Origin: a virus
Direction: 5' to 3' (one strand)
Virus record (IMG/VR): IMGVR_UViG_3300042308_000865
Coordinates: 1-64,000 of that record
Length of the DNA stretch: 64,000 nucleotides
Every line of letters begins with the position of its first letter. Position 1 is the stretch's first letter. This document shows, piece after piece, positions 1-10,200 of the stretch. Below the pieces are notes generated by a model that made no database searches, was not told where the DNA came from, and saw only the letters and a list, made by a program, of their open reading frames with translations. The translations under genes and the position numbers were made by a program.

Positions 1-167
1 TCAGACTCTTGTTTTGGATCTAGAAGATCGCTGGGAGATAAAATTCTTTTAAGTTTTTCTTGTAATTTATTTTCTTCTTTTAATTTTGCCGCAAAAATTT
101 CTTCCTCTTCTTTTTGCCGAGCACGAAGTTCTATTAATTCTGATGGAGATAGTACTTTTTTTCCCAT
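1..167 (-). CDS. N-terminus of a gene downstream of gp16 (partial)
   Basis: The first 55 codons of a minus-strand gene are in the window; the rest lies beyond position 1. The peptide starts MGKKVLSPSELIELR and is highly charged, with a Lys/Glu-rich likely coiled coil. In T4 the large terminase gene 17 follows gene 16, so this could be the start of gp17 or a small gene between 16 and 17. The visible part holds no terminase motif, so I do not assign it. Confidence 0.6.
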   Translation of the reverse strand, partial: MGKKVLSPSELIELRARQKEEEEIFAAKLKEENKLQEKLKRILSPSDLLDPKQES

Positions 168-216
168 ATTTAAAAGTGATATTTCTCTCAATAACTTCGT
201 ACTTTGTATATAAGAG

Positions 217-224
217 TATTTATT
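217..224 (-). promoter_or_regulatory. Possible late promoter (AATAAATA)
   Basis: One mismatch to the T4 late -10 TATAAATA, about 50 nt before the start at 167. That is further out than the other late promoters here, so it is weakly supported. Confidence 0.3.
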
Positions 225-235
225 TTAAGAAAAAA

Positions 236-673
236 TCACTGATTTTTTAGATCTTGATTTTTTAATAATTTTGCAAGTTCGGATGTCGATCCAACAAACA
301 ATGCATTTGTTACATTTGTTGGAGATTTTGATGACCTATCCTCTTCAATATCTTTTAACTTCTTTTGAAGATCCATTAGTTTATCTGTTGCGTCAGCAAC
401 ATTTTTAATTAATTGACCAGCTACTTCATATGCTCTAGGCATCTCACTTTCTTGAGCCAGTTCCAATATTCCATTAATTGCCTCTTGACCCTTTTCAATT
501 AAAGAGTATAAATTTCCTCTAGTATATTCATAATCTTTTTTTATTTCATTGCCAATAGTATCTGCTTTTTGAATTTTTTCCTCAATAATTTCGGGACTAG
601 ATATAATTTCAACATTTTCGTCGGAAACATTGAAGGTATCGTTTAGGTCTTTAAATTTCTTTGTCATTTTCAT
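236..673 (-). CDS. gp16: Terminase small subunit, gp16-like
   Basis: 145 aa, mostly helical and acidic, close to the 164 aa of T4 gp16, and placed directly after gp15 as in T4. gp16 regulates the packaging motor and recognises concatemer DNA at the start of packaging. Its ATG overlaps the gp15 stop as ATGA (670-673); a second in-frame ATG two codons on could also be used. The assignment rests on synteny, size and the general look of cyanophage gp16 (central helical block around residues 45-110). No catalytic motif is expected in this family. Confidence 0.75.
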   Translation of the reverse strand: MKMTKKFKDLNDTFNVSDENVEIISSPEIIEEKIQKADTIGNEIKKDYEYTRGNLYSLIEKGQEAINGILELAQESEMPRAYEVAGQLIKNVADATDKLMDLQKKLKDIEEDRSSKSPTNVTNALFVGSTSELAKLLKNQDLKNQ

Positions 674-1671
674 GATAATGTACCACTAAATCCAAAATCA
701 TCGCCAACTTCTATGAGATCATTATCTTCGGTTGTAATTTTCTTAACAGATGATCCTAAAACATGAGGTGCTGCAATTGTTTCATCTGATCCTCTTTTAA
801 CAGTAAGAAGATTTCCTGCTTTAGAATCAACATACATTTCTTCTTCATCAACATATATGTATGTATTTTCTGGAATATTGGATGCATCTACAACTTCTAC
901 TAGAGTATCAGATAAAGATATATCTTTTGAAAGAGTTGTAGTGATAGTTCCAGTATAATTCTTTGTTGCTCTTGGTTCTACTGTATACACAACCTCTCTC
1001 GTTGGTGTTTTGGTTGAATCTCCTGCAACAAGACCAATAGAAACTTTTTTGATAACATCTGAAGAAGCAGTAGAAATAGGTCCAAACAGATAAGTTTTTG
1101 CAGTAAATCTCAATGTATAAATTAGTGCTCTCCTAGTTGAAAAATCACCTTCATAATCATCAGACATTGAAATGCTGTTTAGAATAACAGGTATATCTCT
1201 CTTCTCTCCAATCTCTTTTACTAAATCAATACTGATTGTATATGCTGGTTGGAAATATGGTATAATTTGCTCTATAATTTGGAGCATATCATCATTCAAT
1301 TTTGTCATTATACTCAACTCAAAATCAAGGTTATATGGAACAGGCAAATATGCCTTTTTTTCTTGAGTTTTGTTTGTTGAAGATGTAGTTAGGAATGATT
1401 GAGTTGTAGTGGCTTTTCTGGTAGGATCATATGATAAACCAACCAGTTCAAATGACATTCTAGGCAAAGTCATCTGAACTGGTTTATTTAAATTTGGAGA
1501 CTGTTCTAGTCTGGCCAAGAATTTTTGAGTAGGACCGTATGCAAAAGGTACTTTTATAACACTAACAACATTTCCACTGTTGTCTGTATGTTTAATTGAG
1601 ATATTATTGAATAAAGAACCAAAAGAAATTACTGTTCTTCTTAATATCTCGTGATAAAAATACTCAAACAT
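670..1671 (-). CDS. gp15: Tail sheath terminator / proximal sheath stabiliser, gp15-like
   Basis: 333 aa (T4 gp15 is 272 aa). gp15 caps the head-proximal end of tail tube and sheath and joins the tail to the neck proteins gp13 and gp14. The N-terminal part (MFEYFYHEILRRTVISFG, then VPFAYGPTQKFLARLEQ) is typical of cyanophage gp15. The C-terminal third (about 215-333) is beta-rich with short repeats and looks like an added domain. A CATAAATA element at 1694-1701 lies 23 nt before the start, consistent with late expression. It sits between gp14 and gp16 as in T4. Confidence 0.88.
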   Translation of the reverse strand: MFEYFYHEILRRTVISFGSLFNNISIKHTDNSGNVVSVIKVPFAYGPTQKFLARLEQSPNLNKPVQMTLPRMSFELVGLSYDPTRKATTTQSFLTTSSTNKTQEKKAYLPVPYNLDFELSIMTKLNDDMLQIIEQIIPYFQPAYTISIDLVKEIGEKRDIPVILNSISMSDDYEGDFSTRRALIYTLRFTAKTYLFGPISTASSDVIKKVSIGLVAGDSTKTPTREVVYTVEPRATKNYTGTITTTLSKDISLSDTLVEVVDASNIPENTYIYVDEEEMYVDSKAGNLLTVKRGSDETIAAPHVLGSSVKKITTEDNDLIEVGDDFGFSGTLS

Positions 1672-1693
1672 TATTAGAAAAAATTAGATATAC

Positions 1694-1701
1694 TATTTAT
1701 G
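1694..1701 (-). promoter_or_regulatory. Late promoter (CATAAATA)
   Basis: A one-mismatch T4 late -10, 23 nt before the gp15 start codon. Confidence 0.5.
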
Positions 1702-3073
1702 GAGTACCAAAAGGATTTTTTTCAGTAAAATCAATTATTGAATCTGCTTCGCTTTCTATAACATCATTTTCCGCGTAAGGATCTACTATATTATCTGTGT
1801 TAATAGTATTTAATTTATATGATGCACTACTTGCAGATCCAACTATTACATCTCCTGATTTAAAAGTTCCAGATATTACAAATATTTGAAGTTCATTAGT
1901 CACACTATTCCAGGAGTTGACTCTTGCAGTTGCTCCACTTACTGATCCGGTAATTATTTCATTAAATTGATAGGTTCCTGTTCCGCCTGTAAATGGAGAC
2001 TCTATGGTAATTGTTGGTGCTACAGTATATCCTATTCCAGCATCTATTATTCTTATTTGAGAAATAGTTCCTGCAGAACTTACTACAGCATATGCTTTAG
2101 CGGTTGTTCCAATTCCAGGACCAGTAAATGTAACTGTTGGAGAAGTAGTATATCCAGAACCACCGGATGTAATTGTCACTACTCCTACTAATCCCTCTCC
2201 AATTACCGAAGTTGCAGCAGCTCCAGATCCACCACCGCCAATAAAAACTACTCCCGGTGCTACCGTATATCCAGATCCCACATTAACTAATTCAACTCCT
2301 TGAACTTTTAATGAAGTAGTTCCGTTACAATCAATAATATTTCCAATCATTGTTGCAACACCAACTGCATTAATTCCTCCAGCAGGAGCAGAAGATATTG
2401 CAACTCTAGGTACTGAGGTATATCCATCACCTCTATTCGTGATGCGAATAAACCTTATTCCACTATTTACAATATTTGTATAAGCAGAAGCAGTTACACC
2501 TGATCCAACCAAAGTCAGTGTTTGAATATAACCTTGATCTTTAATATTATCATCAATTTCATCTACATTAGTATCAATAATCTCATCTTCGTATCTAAAG
2601 AGTTCGCATCTTAATTCATAAACATAGTTCTTTTGTAACTGGTAGAAAGGTTGTTCATGTTCAACATATTTTATTTCAAACAACCTATCACCCAAAGGAA
2701 AATAAACTAAATCTCCTTCTTTTGGTCTAGTAGATAATTCTATATTTGGTACATCTCTTATAAGTGGAGAAATGTAAGTTTCAAATCTTTCTCTTGAGAT
2801 AATCAAACTCAGATCATCTAGTTCTTGAATTCCAAATTTTGACAATATAGTACCTGCTCCACTATATCCATCGTAGCTGTTCACATATGCTTCTATTGGA
2901 TATGCATTGTCAAATTTAGATTGTATAACTTCTCTTATTACAGTCTTTTTAGTTAAATATTGCCTAGGAATATAATATATTTCAACGCCATACATTCTTA
3001 ATTGCTCATTTATTAGGTCTTGGATTAAACCTTGTTCACTTTTAGATCCTTGCTGAAAAAATGGATTAAGCAT
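1697..3073 (-). CDS. gp14: Neck protein gp14-like with inserted repeat domain
   Basis: 458 aa against 256 aa in T4. gp14 with gp13 forms the neck that closes the filled head and accepts the tail. The conserved part is residues 1-175 (MLNPFFQQGSKSEQGLIQDL, VEIYYIPRQYLT, YELRCELFRYEDE). The extra length is an insertion at about 190-390 made of 30-residue units around GSGYT, of the kind also seen in other virion proteins of this window. The acidic C-terminus resumes the gp14-like end. It starts 4 bp after gp13 ends. Confidence 0.88.
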   Translation of the reverse strand: MLNPFFQQGSKSEQGLIQDLINEQLRMYGVEIYYIPRQYLTKKTVIREVIQSKFDNAYPIEAYVNSYDGYSGAGTILSKFGIQELDDLSLIISRERFETYISPLIRDVPNIELSTRPKEGDLVYFPLGDRLFEIKYVEHEQPFYQLQKNYVYELRCELFRYEDEIIDTNVDEIDDNIKDQGYIQTLTLVGSGVTASAYTNIVNSGIRFIRITNRGDGYTSVPRVAISSAPAGGINAVGVATMIGNIIDCNGTTSLKVQGVELVNVGSGYTVAPGVVFIGGGGSGAAATSVIGEGLVGVVTITSGGSGYTTSPTVTFTGPGIGTTAKAYAVVSSAGTISQIRIIDAGIGYTVAPTITIESPFTGGTGTYQFNEIITGSVSGATARVNSWNSVTNELQIFVISGTFKSGDVIVGSASSASYKLNTINTDNIVDPYAENDVIESEADSIIDFTEKNPFGTP

Positions 3074-3077
3074 TTGA

Positions 3078-3926
3078 TCATCCTATCATATCTAGTGGGG
3101 GAAGTTCATATGTATTAGACATTTTTTCCATTAAAACATCAATTTCTCTTTGAGCATCGTCATACATTTGTCTTCCATTAAGTTCAACTCCACCTGGAAG
3201 TTTAACTCCGGTAAATTTCATCATATTTTGTCCCCACTGCCTTTTAATCAGAGAAGTTAGATATGGTTTTATAAATGAATCATTCCAAACTCTACTATAA
3301 TCATTTGGATCTAGTGTTGAATAACAATCAATAATAATATATTGCCCATCTCTAACTGATGCCCAATCAATATCCAAATATAATCTATCTTGTCTCTTGT
3401 TAAATCTAATCTGCTTTTGAGTATTCAATAGGAAATCAAGATCTTCAAGATAAGTTTTTACCATTGCATATGTTAAAAGTTCAGTTGATCCCCAATAATA
3501 AACATCATTTAAAAATAACTGATACTTCACACTAAACATGTTGTGAGTAATAGTATTTGCTCCATCAAAAAGAAATATTTTATTTACTCCGATCACAGAC
3601 GGTGGCATTTGTAAATAGTTTCCATTTTCCTCATAGTTAAAAGTAGTGGTAATCCCTGCAATAGTGGTAGTTACACTTGTTGTAGTAATTCCAACTGCAG
3701 GAGCATTGCCTCCTCTTGCTCTACCTCTATCAATATCATTCTGCGTTAATTTATATTTAAAAAAGGCAGGATAAACACCATCAAAGTGTCTTTCCTGGAA
3801 AAATTGAACAGCATCATCTACCAAATCTTCAATCTGTTCATCTGCAACATTAATTTCCAGAACAGGAGCACCAAGTTTCCTCTTACAATAATCAATAAGT
3901 TCTTGTCTAGTAGATGGTTGTGCCAT
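3078..3926 (-). CDS. gp13: Neck protein gp13-like
   Basis: 282 aa (T4 gp13 is 309 aa). The N-terminus (RQELIDYCKRKLGAPVLEI, then EQIEDLVDDAVQFFQERHF) and the block from YYWGSTELLTY to RLYLDIDW are characteristic of cyanophage gp13. The protein forms the head-tail neck with gp14. A perfect TATAAATA late promoter lies 24 nt upstream, inside the 3' end of the preceding gene. A Thr-rich stretch at about 80-95 looks like a small surface insertion. Confidence 0.92.
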   Translation of the reverse strand: MAQPSTRQELIDYCKRKLGAPVLEINVADEQIEDLVDDAVQFFQERHFDGVYPAFFKYKLTQNDIDRGRARGGNAPAVGITTTSVTTTIAGITTTFNYEENGNYLQMPPSVIGVNKIFLFDGANTITHNMFSVKYQLFLNDVYYWGSTELLTYAMVKTYLEDLDFLLNTQKQIRFNKRQDRLYLDIDWASVRDGQYIIIDCYSTLDPNDYSRVWNDSFIKPYLTSLIKRQWGQNMMKFTGVKLPGGVELNGRQMYDDAQREIDVLMEKMSNTYELPPLDMIG

Positions 3927-3949
3927 TTATTCTTTTATTCCTAAAAGAT

Positions 3950-3957
3950 ATTTATAG
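3950..3957 (-). promoter_or_regulatory. Late promoter (TATAAATA)
   Basis: Perfect T4-type late -10 on the minus strand, 24 nt before the gp13 start codon. Confidence 0.7.
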
Positions 3958-4338
3958 TGCGGAAGAAATTCCCGGTCTAACTAAAATATTTCCGTCTGCA
4001 ATTCTATATGTTGTTGAACCAGAACTGACTAAAATATCATAAACATATCTACCTTCTTTTAAATTTCTTGTAGCAGTAGATCCAAGTGATATGTTAAATC
4101 TTCCGCCAGCAGCACTTGTGAAACCAACGTTAAAAGTAGCAACAGCATATGAAGAAGATCCTATTGAAACACTCTTTGCCATTTGTGAAGATCCAGTCCA
4201 ACTTGTAAAGTTAAAAGGACTTCCTGATGTTGTTAGTACTGTAAAAGAGTCATTAAAGTTAGATCCGGTGTTAATTACTAAATTAACACCGTAAGAAACT
4301 CCAGTTTCTGGATCAAATGTGATTGTGTGCTTTGCCAT
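3952..4338 (-). CDS. Small beta-rich virion protein
   Basis: 128 aa, starting MAKHTITFDPETGVSYGVNL. The Ser/Thr/Gly-rich beta pattern, with a conserved GRYVYDILV end segment, resembles small Ig-like or BppU-like decoration and baseplate proteins of cyanophages. It lies inside the late virion operon and its start overlaps the upstream stop (TAATG at 4336-4340). A virion role is inferred from context and composition. Confidence 0.75.
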   Translation of the reverse strand: MAKHTITFDPETGVSYGVNLVINTGSNFNDSFTVLTTSGSPFNFTSWTGSSQMAKSVSIGSSSYAVATFNVGFTSAAGGRFNISLGSTATRNLKEGRYVYDILVSSGSTTYRIADGNILVRPGISSAL

Positions 4339-4502
4339 TAGAATTTAGAAATAACTTCTTGCTGTTTTAAATAAAGTTTAAAATAACATTTTGCAAGAGT
4401 TTTTGCTTCTTCAATATCAGTTATATTATCTATCTCTGCAGAAATTTTGAAATATTCAAAATTTTTACTAAGATCTTCAAGAGATATGTCATTTGGATTC
4501 AT
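4338..4502 (-). CDS. Small conserved protein in virion operon (54 aa)
   Basis: Starts MNPNDISLEDLSKNFEYFKI; predicted all-helical. It fits exactly between neighbours: the start overlaps the 80-aa gene by 14 bp and the stop overlaps the next ATG as TAATG. Short proteins of this look are common beside gp13 in T4-like cyanophages; function unknown. Confidence 0.7.
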   Translation of the reverse strand: MNPNDISLEDLSKNFEYFKISAEIDNITDIEEAKTLAKCYFKLYLKQQEVISKF

Positions 4503-4731
4503 TTAATAAACTCCTTAATAAGACTTTAATTTCATCTAAATCATCTTTCATACTAGAAAGATCTTGCTCAAGATTTTGTATTTTCTGATTTTCTTTTTCT
4601 TTAATCCTTTTCTGAGACATATATGAATTATACTCAGTCATACTAGTATTAATAACTGCTTTGGTTTCTTCATCGCGGATTAAATTTGAGTATCCATCAA
4701 TTCTGGAGTGTTCCATATCATGCCAATGCAA
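4489..4731 (-). CDS. Small coiled-coil protein (80 aa)
   Basis: Starts MHWHDMEHSRIDGYSNLIRD and continues as a Lys/Glu heptad-like coiled coil (residues 37-78). The start overlaps the end of the 833-aa gene by 14 bp. Coiled-coil character in this place suggests a tail-associated or assembly factor; no family recognised. Confidence 0.7.
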   Translation of the reverse strand: MHWHDMEHSRIDGYSNLIRDEETKAVINTSMTEYNSYMSQKRIKEKENQKIQNLEQDLSSMKDDLDEIKVLLRSLLNESK

Positions 4732-7219
4732 TCACTCTTAGGTCTTTAATTCTTGGTGGATATGCTTGGTTTGTAGCAGTTCCTACAAGTTTAATTCCAA
4801 AATATCTAAAGTTTGGTAAATTATCAATAGTAAATTCATACTCTCTAAAATCTAAAACATCACTATCAAAACCAATTACATCTGTTTTTGAAATAGATTT
4901 ATCTGGTAATCCATTGCTATCAGATAAGTTAATAATATCACCATTTGTTGTTAGATTAGTATATCCTGGGAATGGATAGTATATTAGATCTGAATTTGGA
5001 TCGTCAGTAATGGAATAGAAACATCTAATGTCATTTTGAGTGTTTACATAGGCACTCATATAAACTTTGATTGATGATGCTGGAGTCTCCAATGCTATAG
5101 GTTTAGTAGCATAAACGAAAGAAGAAGGATCATCTTTCAATGTAGATACTCTGTCATCCGTTGCATAATTTTCAATTGCTTTATTAACTCTGTTAGTCGT
5201 AAATATCATACCAACTCTATCAAGGTCAATAACTGGAGATAGATATGAATTTGTTGTTGATAAGTTAAGATTTAATGTGAATGACTTATTTGCAGGCAGA
5301 TTGGTGAGTTTTGAAGTTTCATTAATCTTTGAAGAAATTACTCTTGGTGAGGTCAAATAGTTAGTTGCATTTAGATTAATTGGCTCAAATCCCTGATCTA
5401 AGAAAGATATTTCATTTCCACCAATACTAGTTCCACTCACGGTTCTCATTGAGGCATTAATATTTGTACCTCTAAGTGTCATAGTCTGAACAATAGGTTT
5501 GATTATTTCAAAAGGAATATTTTGCGTTGCATTCGCAGAAGATCCCCCAGTTGATTTTGTTTCATTTAAAAATAATTTTGGATATCCAACTGATAAAGAT
5601 CTATTGACCATAGTAGAACTTTGATCAGTCATGTCTAATTTAATATGATAGTAATCTAAATCTCTTGGATTTGAAATCGTTACATCTTCCAGATTATGAG
5701 TTTTATTAATTCTTCTTAGAGAAACTCCTGACAACTCATATTTGTACACTAGTGTTCCTGCAACATAACCAAACGATTTTGTTTGATCTACTCCTCTTGT
5801 AATTCCTGTGAGTTGTGGAGGAGATGATGTGGAATTTATGCCAGTATAAGAAATAATTTCACTTTCAATTAAAACATAACCTGGATTTGTTGCTCCAACA
5901 GAAACATTTTCAAATGTATCAAAATTTGCTATTTGTGTACTTTCAATTGAAATATTGCCAGTTGAAGCAGCAGTATAATCTAAGAAAAGTTTTGTTGGTT
6001 TTAAATCTGATGTAACATTACTAATAGTAACTAAGTTTTGAACTGAGTTCATTCCGTGATTTTTATGGTTTACTTTAATATGTAAACCATCGGAGATTTC
6101 TGTAATTCCACCTGTTGGGATGATTACGTTTGCTCCAGTTCTATTTAAGTCAGTAGATATTCCAAGGTTATTAATGTACCTAACAGTGTTTCCAACTCCA
6201 GTTACATATTCTCCTTGAACTTGATCAATTATTAGTTCGTTTACTCCAGAAATTTGAGATACTGATAATCTTAGATTTCTTCCTAAATTTTGTGATCCTA
6301 TAGTGGTAATTCCAAGAACATCACCAGCAGAATATCCGGTTCCTCCGTTAGAAATTGTAGCGGCTACTGCAACTCCATTAGAGATAGTTATATTTGCTCT
6401 TGCATCTCTACCACTTCCAGTTACACTATCTAAAGAAACATTAGAAAAAACAAACGTTCCAGAAGAGGGAGTGTATCCAATTCCTGCATTTATAATTCCT
6501 AAGGTGCTAAATGCAGATCCAGCATATCCAACAAAATTACCAGTTGCATTACTATTTTGTTGGATAATAGTGTTTCCTAAAGTAGGAAGATTTGCTGTTG
6601 CAATTGTGGTTCCAATTCCTACTTTGATTTTTTTAGAATTAACTTCTAAAGAATCTTTTACTAAAGTAGCAATTTGATCATTTCCTACGCTTAAGTTTGG
6701 ATTATAAAAATTTATATTTCCGCTACTAACAAAATCTGCTCTGTAAAGTTTAAATTTTAAATCTTCTAATTGGCTTGGATTCCAAGTAGATCCATTTTGT
6801 GACTTAAATAGAGAACCGCTTGAAGGTTGTTTAGTTACTAATGTTTGTTGAGACTCTGATAATGTAGTAGTACTTACATCAAATTCGGAAATTCTAGAAA
6901 TCCAAACAGAATAAGAACTAGAGTTTGAAAGTATTGCTATTGAATGAAATTGTTTTCCTGCAAGGTACACCGGAGAGTCAAAAGTAACTCTAGTTGGTAA
7001 AGACGCATCCTCAGAAATAATAACATCGGATGGTTCAATTACAACTTCGCCAAATGGATAAATCTGATCTGTTGGTTGTCCAAGTTGCACAGGTCTGAGT
7101 TGAACTGTTACTGGCAATTCTTGATCACGAGAATAAAAATATAAATCAAGTGAGGTTACAAAAATACCACTATCAGGTTCTACATAAAAAGTTTGTGCTA
7201 AAGGATCTATTAATTTCAT
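4718..7219 (-). CDS. Large baseplate/tail structural protein with DPLAQTF N-terminus
   Basis: 833 aa. It begins MKLIDPLAQTFYVEPDSGIF. In many cyanophages this DPLAQTF segment is part of a single very large DUF4815-type virion protein, but here it opens a separate gene directly after the DUF4815 gene, so gene fission is likely. Middle parts (about 225-310) carry GIGYT/GTGYS repeat units. The rest is Ser/Thr-rich beta structure typical of tail and baseplate proteins. An AATAAATA element at 7242-7249 lies 23 nt upstream and would allow late expression independent of the upstream gene. Confidence 0.8.
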   Translation of the reverse strand: MKLIDPLAQTFYVEPDSGIFVTSLDLYFYSRDQELPVTVQLRPVQLGQPTDQIYPFGEVVIEPSDVIISEDASLPTRVTFDSPVYLAGKQFHSIAILSNSSSYSVWISRISEFDVSTTTLSESQQTLVTKQPSSGSLFKSQNGSTWNPSQLEDLKFKLYRADFVSSGNINFYNPNLSVGNDQIATLVKDSLEVNSKKIKVGIGTTIATANLPTLGNTIIQQNSNATGNFVGYAGSAFSTLGIINAGIGYTPSSGTFVFSNVSLDSVTGSGRDARANITISNGVAVAATISNGGTGYSAGDVLGITTIGSQNLGRNLRLSVSQISGVNELIIDQVQGEYVTGVGNTVRYINNLGISTDLNRTGANVIIPTGGITEISDGLHIKVNHKNHGMNSVQNLVTISNVTSDLKPTKLFLDYTAASTGNISIESTQIANFDTFENVSVGATNPGYVLIESEIISYTGINSTSSPPQLTGITRGVDQTKSFGYVAGTLVYKYELSGVSLRRINKTHNLEDVTISNPRDLDYYHIKLDMTDQSSTMVNRSLSVGYPKLFLNETKSTGGSSANATQNIPFEIIKPIVQTMTLRGTNINASMRTVSGTSIGGNEISFLDQGFEPINLNATNYLTSPRVISSKINETSKLTNLPANKSFTLNLNLSTTNSYLSPVIDLDRVGMIFTTNRVNKAIENYATDDRVSTLKDDPSSFVYATKPIALETPASSIKVYMSAYVNTQNDIRCFYSITDDPNSDLIYYPFPGYTNLTTNGDIINLSDSNGLPDKSISKTDVIGFDSDVLDFREYEFTIDNLPNFRYFGIKLVGTATNQAYPPRIKDLRVIALA

Positions 7220-7241
7220 TTTAAATACTTTTTGATAAGAT

Positions 7242-7249
7242 TATTTATT
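7242..7249 (-). promoter_or_regulatory. Late promoter (AATAAATA)
   Basis: A one-mismatch late -10, 23 nt before the 833-aa gene. Confidence 0.45.
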
Positions 7250-7266
7250 TCTATTGCTGTTGTCTA

Positions 7267-10200
7267 TCATCTTCTTTTGTTCTTATTTTGTTGTTGTTTT
7301 TGTTGCTGTTGCTGTTGCTGTGTTGGCGGTGCCGGTGGTGGATTTGTTCTTGTTGAATTACTACCCTTGTTTTTAATAGCAGGAACCTTAACTACACCAA
7401 GAGCTGTCGCTTTAAATCCAGTAGAACCTTGTTTAATTTTTTGCTGTCCTGTTAGTTTATTCTTTCTCAATAGTTCTGCTTGTGCTCGTTCAGGTGTTCC
7501 TGGTAAAGTATTTTGTAGTGTAAAAACAGTACCTTTAGACACTTTAGTTTCTTTGTTGTTAAGAGAAAGTGCTGCATAAATTGGATTTTTGTCAAGTTCA
7601 GTTAGTTTAACATTATTTTTTCTAAACTCTGATGCAGCTGCTTTCTTACCTATCTTCTTGATCAATTCTGGACCAGTGTACCACTTACCTTTATATTTTA
7701 CTTGTGTAAATGGAGTTGATACTCCATCTACATTAGTATAAGAAGTTCTAACATTTTTATTCTTTTTAGGATCTTTTGGTGTGCCGTCCTCTGGTATAGA
7801 TGGTGGTGGTGGAACATCATTGACTGGAGGATCAGATTCTATAGGAGGATCAATCGGTGGTTCTGGTTCTGGGTAAGTAGATTGAGGTTCTTGTGATCCA
7901 AGACTCTCATCTAATGGAACAATTCCATCATCATTTGGTGTAGGTAGAACTGGAGGTGCAGGTGGTACATAAGGTGGTAATGTATTTCCGACAATAGTTG
8001 TAGCAACAACAGCAGTAGGTCCAGTTGAAGATTCTACTTTACTCTCAATTACTGTCTGAGTTTCAGTTCTTACTGTTCTCACAGAAAGAATATTTTCTTG
8101 AACTCTATTAATTTTTCCTTCCGAATAGAATTTTTCTTCAGCACTAGTGATAGTTGAATCTATCAACGAATTGGTTGAACTACTAGTCATTCTAAACAGT
8201 TTTGTTCCTGTTTGGAATGTGGGATTACCAAATACATTTGGATTGGGAATAAAGAACGATCCCATCACGACTCCATTGCGATCAGTTACTAGCCTGACCT
8301 GAGTTATTGTTGCCTCTGCTCCACTTGTTTGACCTCTTAATTTCATTCCAGATTGGACAAATCCACTAAATTCACCTTGAGGTTGTTGTGAAAGACTAAA
8401 AGTATCAATATTTAATACTGTTGAAGTAGAAGAATACTCAGAAGGTAGTGTTTCTGCTACATTATATGGATTAGCTTTGGATATATCAGTAGGTAAATTA
8501 TATGGACCATATCTATGATTAGCAGTTGCAACTCTAAAGGTTATTTTTGGATCAGATTGAATTACTCCTAGTCCGGATGTTGAAGATGATACTATCGTTC
8601 CTTCAACTGTTTCTCCTACTTGGAATGTTCCAGAAATCATACTGATTTCTAGTAATTTCGGAGTAATATACCTATTAACATCAACACCATTAAAGAATGA
8701 ATAAACTCTAGTAATTGGTTTTAGTCTCTTAGCAACAAATTCAATATTTCTGGATCTCATATAAGAACTTATTTCTGTGCTGAGAACAGTATCTCCGAGA
8801 GAAACATTCTTAAACTCGTCTTTAGTGATCTTTCTAACGCCAGTTCTGGTACTAGTTCCTGTTTTTGTGGTTGTCTCAAGATCTTCTTTGATAATATAAT
8901 ATCCAACATTAACAGTTCTTGTATCTACTGCTTTTGTGGATCCAGTCCATACAGTCTCCCAAGATCCCCAGGTTACAGGACCAAATCCAGATTGTTTATC
9001 CAGTTCTGCCGCAGTAATTTGAGACTCGGACTGAATATAGTTTGTTGATATTTCAGTTGTATTCGCTAGGAGTCTTACAGTATCAACCCAAACATCTGAT
9101 GAAGGAATAAGATTAATAGTTCCTCCATAATATCCTACTCTAAATGGAGATACGCTTTCAATTCTAGTTGCGTATGGTTGAACTATTTCCTCAACTTCAA
9201 CATAATTCAAAGTTACTAACTCTTTGCTTTTTGCAATATTAGTTCCATTAAGATCTGTTACGTATCTAAGATCTGCTTGTGGATTGGCAGTAACTCCTAA
9301 ACCGATTAATGAATTGGATCCAATAATTAAGTCAACTTCTGTGGTATAATGTGAAGGTCTTAATTCAGAATTCTCAATATCAATACTATTCTTTACTATA
9401 GTTACTTTTTTCTGTGCAGAAGTTGTTGAGAAGTCATCTACAAAAAATCCTGACTTAAATCTATTAAGACCATTTACATCTCTAATGAATAGATTTGAAG
9501 TATCAGTTTCTAATAGAGAAAGTGAAGTATAATATTCTAAGTTCTTGATTCTATTTTCAAGAGAATGAATATCCTTCATCCTATATCTCTTGTGTTCTGC
9601 AAGATTTAGACTTGCATCATTAACATTACAGAGATATGCTGGTAATGTAATGGTTGCAATATTTAATGCATCGTCAATATCCACTGGAGGTTGTGGATTA
9701 TCTGCAGGTTCTCCTTTGTTTAGTTGGAATACGCCATCTTTTGTTAAATAAATTTTATCAATTCTTGGTAAGTAATAAGAATAGTTTAACAGTATAGATT
9801 CATCGGATGCTAAAACATTAGAAGCAGAATTTCCACTTGATGTGAAACTTCTAGCATTAAATTCAAATGGAGATAATGCCGATGTAGTTACTGCAAAGTT
9901 TGAAACTCTTGGTCTAATATCAAGAATATCTGTGTTTCTAATTCCATTTACACTTGGAATGTCGCAATAATCAAATTGATTATATGAATCTGCAGTGGTA
10001 ATATTTCCAGTATCTGAAGTTGAAAAACTTGCAGATTCGTAAGCAATCTTTAGTTTTCTAACTGGTTCCTTTGAATTTGATTTTCTTGTAATTCTAGAGT
10101 AGTCATAAATTGTATTTCTTTGACCATTATCAAAAGTATAATTTGCAGTGATGTTATTATCACCAGCATCAAACGCAGTAACAGTAGCTGTTATGCCTGA

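Noticed and set aside
7232-7579. Plus-strand frame rich in Cys, Leu and Val
   Set aside because: Antisense shadow of the CAG-rich, Pro/Gln-rich 3' end of the 1894-aa virion gene.
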